Shown here: positions 16,044 to 24,000 of the stretch, one piece after another
Position numbering within the stretch: the first letter of the stretch is position 1
Layout of the letters: every line of letters begins with the position of its first letter
Assembly: GCA_023450745.1 (NCBI GenBank)
Contig: JAEXGR010000044.1
Coordinates: forward strand, 1 to 64,000
Length of the DNA: 64,000 nt
From: Synergistota bacterium
GTDB taxonomy: Bacteria > Synergistota > Synergistia > Synergistales > Synergistaceae
Reading direction: 5' to 3'
Translations under genes and position numbers: made by a program
Notes under the pieces: model-generated
The model's input: the letters and a program-made list of their open reading frames with translations, nothing else
Told to the model about the DNA's origin: nothing
Databases searched by the model: none

Positions 16044-17214
16044 ATGAACAATTTTATTTTTAAAAATAATACCAAAGTTTATTTTTGGTAAAGGCTGTGT
16101 GAAAGAATATCTTTCCTGCATATTAAGCCATTACGGAAAAACCGTTATGCTCGCCTACGGCGGCGGGTCTATCAAGATAAACAGTATCTATGATGAAATC
16201 ATTGAGGCCATGACCGCCGCAGAGAAAACAGTCGTTGAGTTTTCCGGCATTATGGCTAATCCCACCTATGCAAAAGTTTTGGAGGGTGCAGCCATTGCAA
16301 GAGAAAAAGGCGTTGATTTCATTCTCTGTGTTGGCGGCGGTTCTGTGATGGACTGCTGCAAAGCGGTCTCGCTGGCTGCTCGGTATGAGGGGGATATATG
16401 GAATGATTTTTGGGAACGAGCCGGTATTGTGGATTTTGATCCAATTCTACTCGGATTTGTGGTTACGGTTACAGGCACCGGCAGCGAGTGCAACGGCGGA
16501 TCTGTTATCACCAATGAGGAGCGAAAAATCAAGACGGGGCGGGACTATCCTGCCTGCAATGCAAAGTTCGCAATGCTTGACCCAGCTTACACGATGGCCG
16601 TTCCCCTGCGTCAGGCCGTTTCCGGTGGTTTCGATATTCTCTCTCATATTATGGAGACTTATTTCAGCGAGCCGAATGAAGATAATGTTTCTGATAACAT
16701 TTCAGAGGCATTGATGAAAAGTGTAATCCACAGTCTGCGGGAGGTGGTAAAAAATCCGAAGGACTATACTGCCCGGAGCAATCTTATGTGGGCGGCGACT
16801 ATGGCAGAAAACCGTATCATCAAGCTGGGCAAACGGTGTGATTTTCAGTGTCATCAAATGGAACATCAGCTTGGCGCTTACACGGACTGCAACCACGGCG
16901 AAGGACTGGCAGTACTGCACCCGATCTACTATCGTCATATTTATAAAGACGGTTTACCGAAGTTCATTCGCTTTGCAGAAAATGTCTGGAATATCTCCCG
17001 TGACGGTATGAACGATGAAGAGCTTGCAAAATCCGGTGTGGAATCACTGGCTATGTTTATCGCAGAAATTGGCTTGCCTACTACTCTGACCGAATTGGGA
17101 ATTGCAGACGAGGCACTGCTGGGGGAGGTGGCAGATTCCTGTAATATTGCTCCCGGAAGTTACAAACAAATGACTGCCGAAGAAATCCGGCAGATATTAA
17201 AAGAATCAATATAA
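16044..17214 (+). pseudogene. Iron-containing alcohol dehydrogenase with N-terminal frameshift
   Basis: A type III (Fe-dependent) alcohol dehydrogenase of the butanol dehydrogenase group. The main frame holds 371 residues from GTG 16099 with the NAD-binding GGGSVMDCCKAVSLAA and metal ligands in GGFDILSHIMETYF, CDFQCHQMEHQLGA and NHGEGLAVLHP. The natural start appears to be ATG 16044 after AAAGGAG, but the frame hits TAA at 16089. Removing one T from the run of five at 16082-16086 restores NTKVYFGKGCVKEYL, the conserved FGxG start of the Rossmann part. So either a real frameshift, a sequencing slip, or a shortened protein from GTG 16099, which lacks a good ribosome site. Confidence 0.75.
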
Positions 17215-17231
17215 TTTAGGAGAAAACCATT

Positions 17232-17981
17232 ATGAAAAAACTGATGTCCATATTCCTTGTGCTGACTATGATTTTTGCGCTGGCAGCTTACAGTAACAAT
17301 CAATCTACAGACGAGAATTCATCGGAATCTTCTTCGCCTGTACCCACTACGGAAAGTACAGAACAGCCATCTTCTTCTGATGAAGATGAACCTGCTGAAA
17401 CACCTTCTGCACAGCCGGAAACAGACGCTAAAACCCTTGTCGTTTATTTCTCCATGCCGGAGACAGCTGACCCAGACAACATGACACAAGAGGAAGATAA
17501 CAGTGTTGTTGTCATTAACGGAGAAGTTCTCGGCAACACCCAGCATGTGGCTTATGTCATTCAGGAGCAGACCGGGGCAGATATTTTTCGTATTGAGCCG
17601 GAAACTCCCTATCCTACAGACCATAGCACTCTTGTTGATCTGGCGGCTGACGAACAGGATAACAATGCCCGTCCTGCTATTAAAGATACGGTTGAGAACC
17701 TTGACCAATACGATACCATCTTTGTGGGTTATCCCAATTGGTGGGGCGGTATGCCGATGATTCTCTATACTTTCTTTGATACTTATGATTTTTCCTGTAA
17801 AACCATCATCCCGTTTAACACCCACGGCGGCAGCGGATTTTCCAGTACTATCGGTACGATTGCCGATTTAGAGCCAAATGCGACGGTCAATAGGGATGGC
17901 TTTACGGTTTCCCGCAACAATGTGCAGGAAGCTGAGCCGGATATTGTAAGCTGGCTGAAAGATTTAGGATATGCAAAATAA
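17232..17981 (+). CDS. Exported flavodoxin-like protein with altered lipobox
   Basis: A 249-residue protein with a signal peptide (MKKLMSIFLVLTMIFALAAY), an acidic Ser/Glu/Pro linker to about residue 70, and a flavodoxin domain: KTLVVYFSMPETAD, GADIFRIEPETPYP, YDTIFVGYPNWWGGMP and NTHGGSGFSS. Relatives in this gene set are lipoproteins; here the expected lipidated Cys is Tyr20 (codon TAC at 17289-17291). It would then be cleaved by signal peptidase I or stay as a membrane anchor. Sits 17 bases after the alcohol dehydrogenase with a good ribosome site. Likely an extracytoplasmic FMN electron carrier or quinone/enoate reductase partner. Confidence 0.85.
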   Translation: MKKLMSIFLVLTMIFALAAYSNNQSTDENSSESSSPVPTTESTEQPSSSDEDEPAETPSAQPETDAKTLVVYFSMPETADPDNMTQEEDNSVVVINGEVLGNTQHVAYVIQEQTGADIFRIEPETPYPTDHSTLVDLAADEQDNNARPAIKDTVENLDQYDTIFVGYPNWWGGMPMILYTFFDTYDFSCKTIIPFNTHGGSGFSSTIGTIADLEPNATVNRDGFTVSRNNVQEAEPDIVSWLKDLGYAK

Positions 17982-17994
17982 GGAGGAAGCTGAA

Positions 17995-18534
17995 ATGAGC
18001 AAAAAGGTATTGATTTCATCGGGCAGTCCCCGTAAGGGCGGCAATTCCGATGTGTTATGTGATGAGTTTATGAAAGGGGCGCAGGAAGCCGGCAACGAAG
18101 TAGAGAAGATTTTTCTTCGCAGTAAGAAAATTGGATATTGCAACGCCTGTTACTACTGCAAAAAAAGCGGCGGCGTATGTGCTGTCAAGGATGATATGGC
18201 GGAAATCATTGAGAAGATGCACGGGGCTGATGTTATCGTTATGGCAAGCCCTGTCTACTTCTACTCTATTGACGCACAGATGAAAACAGTGATTGACCGT
18301 ACTGTGGCGCAGTGGACGCAGATTAAGAACAAAGAGTTTTATTACATTATGACCGCTGCGGAGGAAAGCAGCACCGTTATGGATTGCACTCTGGAATGCT
18401 TCCGAGGACTCGCCGCTTGTCTTTCCGGCTCGAAGGAAATGGGCGTTATTTATGGAAAAGGCGTTTATGAAGCCGGTGCAATTAAAAATACGCCTGTTAT
18501 GAAAGAAGCCTATGAAATGGGCAAAGGAATTTAA
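17995..18534 (+). CDS. Flavodoxin-fold NAD(P)H-dependent oxidoreductase
   Basis: A 179-residue FMN reductase-family protein. The phosphate loop is ISSGSPRKGGNSDVLCD; a cysteine-containing stretch CNACYYCKKSGGVC (CxxCxxC...C) follows, as in iron-sulfur flavoproteins, and MASPVYFYSIDAQMKTVIDR is the flavin-side motif. It probably reduces FMN, quinones or nitro compounds. AGGAGG immediately follows the previous stop and lies eight bases before ATG 17995, which is therefore preferred to the frame opening at 17971. It is the third gene in the MerR-controlled operon. Confidence 0.87.
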   Translation: MSKKVLISSGSPRKGGNSDVLCDEFMKGAQEAGNEVEKIFLRSKKIGYCNACYYCKKSGGVCAVKDDMAEIIEKMHGADVIVMASPVYFYSIDAQMKTVIDRTVAQWTQIKNKEFYYIMTAAEESSTVMDCTLECFRGLAACLSGSKEMGVIYGKGVYEAGAIKNTPVMKEAYEMGKGI

Positions 18535-18545
18535 GGAGGATTACT

Positions 18546-19535
18546 ATGGAAAAAAGAAAACTCGGCAACAGTGAATTGCAGGTCAATCCGGTTGGCCTTG
18601 GCTGTATGGGATTCAGTCATGCTTCCGGTGATCCAACTGAAAAAAATACTGCTGTAAAAACATTACGGCAGGCCTATGAGATGGGTTATGACTTTTTTGA
18701 CACCGCCGAAGCCTATACGGGCTTCTTCCCGGACGGCTCCGTGTCCTATAATGAAGAATTTGTAGGTCAGGCATTGTATGATGTAAGGGACAAAGTTGTG
18801 ATCGCCACCAAAATGGGCGTTTTCCATAACGAAGATCTATCCCTTTCTTTGGATAGCAGCCCGGAAACCATCCGAAGAAGTCTGGAAGGCAGCTTGAAAA
18901 AGCTAGGTACGGATTATATTGATTTGTATTATCAGCACCGCATAGACCCAAAGGTTGAACCTGAGGTTGTTGCGGAAACCATGTCGGAGCTTATTAAAGA
19001 GGGAAAAATCCGATATTGGGGGATTTCCGAAACAACGGAAGAATACCTGCGGCGGGCACACGCAGTATGCCCGGTGACTGCTATTGAGAACCGCTATTCC
19101 ATGATGGCAAGATGGCATGAATCTATTTTTCCTGTGTGCGAAGAATTGAATGTGTCTTATGTGGCTTTTTCTCCTATGGCAAACGGATTTCTGACCGGAC
19201 GATATACACCGGGTACTGTCTTTGAGGGAAAGCATGACTACCGGGCAAGTATGCCACAGTACACCGAAGAAGGATACAACAAAGCAAAAGAACTCCTGGA
19301 ATTGCTGGAACAGATGGCGCAGGAAAAGAATTGTACGATGAGTCAACTGTCACTGGCCTGGATGATTTGCAAAAAGCCTTATATTATTCCGATTCCCGGT
19401 TCCAGAAAGCCCGGCCGGATTCGTGAAAACTTTGCCGCAGGCGATATTCTCTTAACTGCCAGTGAAATTTCTGAAATTGATAACAAATTAAACTCCATGA
19501 CATTTGATGTCTTTGGCGGTCATCGTGCAAAATAG
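18546..19535 (+). CDS. Aldo/keto reductase
   Basis: A 329-residue NADPH-dependent carbonyl reductase of the YhdN/Tas-like branch. Catalytic tetrad residues are in place: Asp and Tyr in DFFDTAEAYTG, Lys in VVIATKMG, His in YYQHRID. The coenzyme loop near the C-terminus reads IPIPGSRKPGRIREN. AAGGAGG precedes the ATG. In this island it would detoxify or use aldehydes and ketones alongside the alcohol dehydrogenase and flavodoxins. Confidence 0.93.
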   Translation: MEKRKLGNSELQVNPVGLGCMGFSHASGDPTEKNTAVKTLRQAYEMGYDFFDTAEAYTGFFPDGSVSYNEEFVGQALYDVRDKVVIATKMGVFHNEDLSLSLDSSPETIRRSLEGSLKKLGTDYIDLYYQHRIDPKVEPEVVAETMSELIKEGKIRYWGISETTEEYLRRAHAVCPVTAIENRYSMMARWHESIFPVCEELNVSYVAFSPMANGFLTGRYTPGTVFEGKHDYRASMPQYTEEGYNKAKELLELLEQMAQEKNCTMSQLSLAWMICKKPYIIPIPGSRKPGRIRENFAAGDILLTASEISEIDNKLNSMTFDVFGGHRAK

Positions 19536-19546
19536 CGGGGGTGAAA

Positions 19547-20185
19547 ATGATGAAAGTATTGCTTGTAAACGGAAGTCCTCATAAAGAGGGTTGTACCTAT
19601 ACAGCTCTTTGCGAGGTGTCAGAAGCATTGAATAAAAACGGAATTGATACCGATATTTTCTGGATCGGCAACAAGGCGATTTCCGGGTGTATTGCCTGTA
19701 AAGCCTGTGTGAATAAAGGAGTGTGTGCCCTTGGCGGCACGGTAAACGAATTTTTAGAGATCGCCGGAGATTATGACGGCTTTGTGTTCGGTACTCCTGT
19801 TCATTGGGGAGCTGCCAGCGGCGGTTTGACTTCTTTTCTTAACCGTGCGTTTTATGCTGATCTTTGTGGCGACGGAAACCGTTTTCTGTGGAAACCGGCT
19901 GCGGCAGTTGTTTCTGCCCGTCGTGCCGGAACCACGGCAACATGGGATCAGATCAATAAATATTTTGCCCTTATGCAAATGCCGATTATCTCTTCTCGTT
20001 ACTGGACGATTGTTCACGGTGCTACCCCGGAGCAGGTGAAGAAAGATGAGGAAGGTATGCAGACTATGCGGATTTTAGGGAAAAACATGGCATATTTTCT
20101 TCGCTGCATAGAAGCTGGCCGACAGCTCTGTATTGACCAACCGGAAACAGAAACCGTTACCTTTACAAACTTTATTCGTGACTAA
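19547..20185 (+). CDS. Flavodoxin-family NAD(P)H-dependent oxidoreductase
   Basis: A 212-residue protein with the FMN loop LLVNGSPHKEGCTYTALC, a cysteine stretch GCIACKACVNKGVCA, and FGTPVHWGAASGGLTSFLNR. It is paralogous in plan to the gene at 17995 (iron-sulfur-flavoprotein type). The start may be ATG 19547 or 19550, each after GGGGGTG; a GTG at 19541 overlaps that site. The 3' end is followed by a tight ribosome site for the DUF4405 gene. The pairing of two soluble flavoproteins with a DUF4405 membrane protein suggests electron exchange with the membrane. Confidence 0.87.
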   Translation: MMKVLLVNGSPHKEGCTYTALCEVSEALNKNGIDTDIFWIGNKAISGCIACKACVNKGVCALGGTVNEFLEIAGDYDGFVFGTPVHWGAASGGLTSFLNRAFYADLCGDGNRFLWKPAAAVVSARRAGTTATWDQINKYFALMQMPIISSRYWTIVHGATPEQVKKDEEGMQTMRILGKNMAYFLRCIEAGRQLCIDQPETETVTFTNFIRD

Positions 20186-20210
20186 GGAGGAACAAAAAGG
20201 AGGGGAGCAT

Positions 20211-20954
20211 ATGAGTCCACACACATTTAAGAAGTTAGCATTGGACTTCATTATGGCAATCCTCCTGCTTCTTCTGATGACTTATGAACTGATAGGCAGA
20301 GCCACACATGAATGGCTTGAAACAGGAATGTTTCTACTGGTATCCATTCATCATATTTTCAACCATAGGTGGAGCAAGGCGGTTTTCAAAGGAAGATACA
20401 CGCCATACCGCATTATGCAAACCGTACTCGTAGCATTATTAGTGTTATGTATGCTTGGCACTATGATTAGTGGAATTATACTGTCCCGCTATGTGTTCGA
20501 TTTTCTGCCTATTCAAGGCGGACGTTCCTTTGCCAGAAATCTGCATATGATTTCAGCCTATGGGGGTTTTGTTTTAATGACGGTTCATCTTGGTCTCCAT
20601 TGGGGTATGGTGATGACCATAGTGAATCGGCACATCAAAAAACCGTCCGCAATACGCAAATGGATTCTTCGAGGATTTGCATTGCTGATTGCCGGATATG
20701 GTGCTTACGCTTTTATAAATCGAAACCTCTTTAGCTATATGATGTTGGAGGAACAGTTTGTATTTTTCAATTATGAAGAACCGATTATCCGATTTTTGGC
20801 GGACTGTTTCTCGATTATGTGTCTGCTTGGATGTGTTGCGCATTATATGAGGAAATATTTAAAAGTACAATTTTGTGGTGATTTTATGGGAAATCTTATG
20901 AGCTTCCGCCTTAAGGCGGCCTCTCTTTGTTTTGCGTCTGCCCGAAGGAGATGA
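20211..20954 (+). CDS. DUF4405 integral membrane protein (cytochrome b-like fold)
   Basis: A 247-residue membrane protein with about five hydrophobic segments. Histidines lie in the membrane parts: SIHHIFNH, LHMISAYGG and MTVHLGLHWG, a pattern like di-haem cytochrome b proteins and typical of DUF4405. It could pass electrons between the flavodoxin-like partners and quinones. AGGAGGGGAGC precedes ATG 20211. The last about 17 residues, Ser/Arg/Ala rich, are encoded by sequence that includes and passes the right inverted repeat (20916-20932), so the natural C-terminus has probably been replaced at the island edge. Confidence 0.8.
   Translation: MSPHTFKKLALDFIMAILLLLLMTYELIGRATHEWLETGMFLLVSIHHIFNHRWSKAVFKGRYTPYRIMQTVLVALLVLCMLGTMISGIILSRYVFDFLPIQGGRSFARNLHMISAYGGFVLMTVHLGLHWGMVMTIVNRHIKKPSAIRKWILRGFALLIAGYGAYAFINRNLFSYMMLEEQFVFFNYEEPIIRFLADCFSIMCLLGCVAHYMRKYLKVQFCGDFMGNLMSFRLKAASLCFASARRR
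20916..20932 (-). repeat. Right 17-bp inverted repeat of the island
   Basis: Exact reverse complement of 12928-12944. It overlaps a 14-bp palindrome CCGCCTTAAGGCGG (about 20907-20920) and a T-rich tail, so it may also act as a terminator for the island operon. Confidence 0.75.
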
Positions 20955-20968
20955 ACTGTTTTTGCGCC

Positions 20969-21007
20969 GCCGCTGCCGGGGCGTTCTGCCTGCCGTCTGG
21001 CAGCGGC
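20969..21007. terminator. GC hairpin between convergent island and giant gene
   Basis: GCCGCTGCC (20969-20977) pairs exactly with GGCAGCGGC (20999-21007). No proper T-run follows on the minus strand, so it is a weak terminator for the gene ending at 21019. Confidence 0.4.
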
Positions 21008-21018
21008 TTTGCCTGAAG

Positions 21019-24000
21019 TTAATTGCTTTCTCCAGCGAAGAGATATCCGTTTTTTCCATTCTTTTTTGTCTCATATAGCGCCGCGTCGACTTTCCTGTAC
21101 AGGGTATCGAAGTCGCGCCCGTCTTTGGGGACCATCGCGATGCCAATACTCGCCGTTACAGGTTTTTCAGAACCTTGCGCCACAATCTCCAGCTCGCATA
21201 TCTGCTTGGCTTTTGAAGCGACTATTTCCTCGTTCGGTATGTTTTGCAGGAATACAAAGAACTCATCGCCGCCCATTCTGCCGATCAGGTCATCGCGACG
21301 CAGGATCGAACGAATTTTAGCGGTGAGGTCAATGAGCACCTGATCGCCGGCAGCGTGTCCCTGCGTATCGTTGACCTGCTTGAAATTGTCCACATCCAGC
21401 ATGAGCAGGGTGTGCTTTATGCCCGGCGCGGAGTTTTTCACGATCTGCTCCATTCGGGAAATGAACGCCGCCCGGTTGAGGATACCGGTAAGCGGGTCGG
21501 TTTCCGCGCGCTCGGCGGTGTCCAGTTCGGCCCGTTTTGCTTTATCAATATCCTCGTACAGCATATACGCCTGCACATCGGTGGAGTTAGGATACTCAAC
21601 AAGCTCCACGGACAGGCGCAGCCAGTGAATCTCGCCGCTTTGCATCTTTGCGCGGAAGTCTATGGACGCCACGCGTTTTCCCCGGTAGTAGCTCGCCAGC
21701 ATCGTGTCGGAGTTAAGGAAGGAGCGATACATCGCCTGATCTTCCTCATATACGACCTGTCTGATAAACAGCTCTACGCGCTCGTTAAAGGACATCGTGC
21801 CGTTGAATTCCGGATAGAAATTCAGCAGTTCGCCCTCTTTTGTATCGCACGAGCCATCCTTGTTCAGGTTTGTCTGATACAGAGTATAAAGCTCTGAACC
21901 TTTCTGCTTCAGCGTCTGCTGCCACTTCTTATAAATCGCCTCTTTTTCCTGCTGTTCGGTGACGTCCGTATAAGAGATGATTGCGGAAACCGGTTTGCCG
22001 TCGTCGTCAAAGACGGTAGTGGCGCGTTCGTTGATCCAGCGCCAGCCGATGGACAGCAGTTTTTGGAAGGTAACGGAGCACTCCTTCTCGCCGTTTTTGA
22101 TCTTCTCATAAAATGCGATGTAATCGTCCGCGGTCGCTTTCGAGATTCTACCCATGCTGACCCGGCCATACGGCACGTTCTGGATACACTCCGGCAGCTG
22201 CAGCCTGTTTGACGCCTCTTCGGAAATAGTCAGCGTCTGCGCTGCGATGTTGTAGCGTCCGATGGTGTGTCCGCTGTGCAGGGTGGCGATGCGGTATTCC
22301 TCCTCGGCAAGCCGCAGGCGCTCCTTTTCCTCCTGCTGTTCGGTGACGTCTATCTGCACCACGTTGAGGATATACTGCTCCTCGCCCAACTGCGTTAAGG
22401 AGGCATTCAGGTTCATATAGCGGCAGCCGCCGTCTTTCGTTCGGCAGCGATAGTCGCAGGAGCCGGTCATGCCGTTCTTCTTCTCGGCGGCAAAGGATTT
22501 GAGCATTGCGCGGAGCTTATGCCGGTCTTCTTCGAACATCAAAGCCAGCGGCTCCTTCTCTATCATTGCTGCATACTCTTCGCGCGTATAGCCGGAATAT
22601 TTATAGTAACCCTCGTTGAAATAGAGCGTTTTGAAGCCAGCCTTGGAGAAAGAATATGCCGCAAGCCCGCCGGGAATCGTGCTGGTCAACAGCTCGAGTT
22701 GAGATTCTTTTTGCTGCTGCGTAGTTACGTCATGGTAGACGCAGTAAACGCCGAATGCCTTTCCGGACGCGCCCATGATGGGAAACTTTGAGGTTCGTCC
22801 AAGATGGGTGCTGCCATCCGCGAAGGGGATGCGTTCAACGGTTCCGATCACCGGCTTGCGGGTTTCGACGACCCGGCGGTCATCCTCCGTAAATCTCTGG
22901 GCGCACTGCGGGGCAAACAGATCGTAGGCGGATTTTCCAATCAAATCCCGCGTGCTCTTATAGCCCGCCATGTCCGCAAGGGGCTGACTGACGCAGATAT
23001 AGCGCATGTCTTTGTCTTTCACATAGGCGATGTCGTCCGAAGCCGCCATCATGGTGGACAGCGCTACCGGGAGCATTTTTTGCAGGTACATGGTGTCGTC
23101 GGAAATGGGCGTATAGGAAACGTAGAGCAAAAACAGGCCGTTTTTCTCACGCGTGATGTTCGCCGTAATATTAAACGGCATATAATCGTTCTGCCGGCAA
23201 ATTATGCGGGCGTTGACCTCCGCCTTCCGCTGCTGGCGAATGGCGGCCGCGACCTCCTGAAGCACGATTTCCCGGTCGTCCGGGTGGATTGCGCTCATGA
23301 CGGATGCCTTGCCGTAGTCCACCGGCTCGCGCTCCACAAGTTTCCAATACTGCTTGTTTATATGCTTGAGCGTCACATTCGTGCCGTCAAACTCATAAAG
23401 CGCCGCGCCAGACGGCAGGTTGTCCAGCAGCATCTTTTGCTTTTCTTCGGCCTCCATTTGCTTGGAAATATCTGTGAAGTATGCGTTGAGGAAGGTGCCG
23501 CCGTTTTCATCCTTTACAAAGCGCCCAAACGCCATCACGGGCAGGTTCTTGCCGTCCTTTCCGTGCAGCGTGCATTTGCAGGAATACTGTCCGCAGCACT
23601 CCCGCGCCTCCTTGACCATCTTTGCCGTTTCTTCTATTTCCGCCGGCGTGAAGAGCAGATGCACGTCGCCGCCGTAGGCCGCCATCGCCTCGTCGCAGCT
23701 CATGCCGAGCATCCGGCACATGCCGTCGTTGAGGCTTGCGATCGTGGGATTTCCTCCCGGATGTACCGCGATGCGTACAAAGCCGCCCGGCGTATCGTTC
23801 ATGAGCGTTTCGATGGCGTTCATGTCATGGGCGATCTTGCGGCTCAGGTCTCGCCGGGTCAAGATGAAGGTCATGTAGTCGGCGATGCTCGTGAGCTGCG
23901 CGAACTGCTCCATTGCCTGCGTAGGATTATCCACGCCCACAAAACCGATGAGCCGGCCTTCCCGCCGCAACGGCGCAAGGGCAATGGCGCTGACGCCCTG

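Larger units (their letters stand above)
12928..20932. mobile_element. Putative horizontally acquired redox island bounded by inverted repeats
   Basis: About 8 kb with clearly lower GC and different codon choice (many AAA, GAT, TTT) than the genes either side. It is bounded by a perfect 17-bp inverted repeat and starts with an excisionase-like HTH gene. The content (LysR, MerR, flavodoxins, iron alcohol dehydrogenase, aldo/keto reductase, DUF4405) is a set I associate with Clostridia and other gut bacteria. No transposase or integrase is present, so it is either an immobilised cargo or a remnant. Confidence 0.55.

Noticed and set aside
14502..20954. Phage origin for the AT-rich island
   Set aside because: No capsid, tail, terminase, integrase or lysis genes; the content is metabolic and regulatory.
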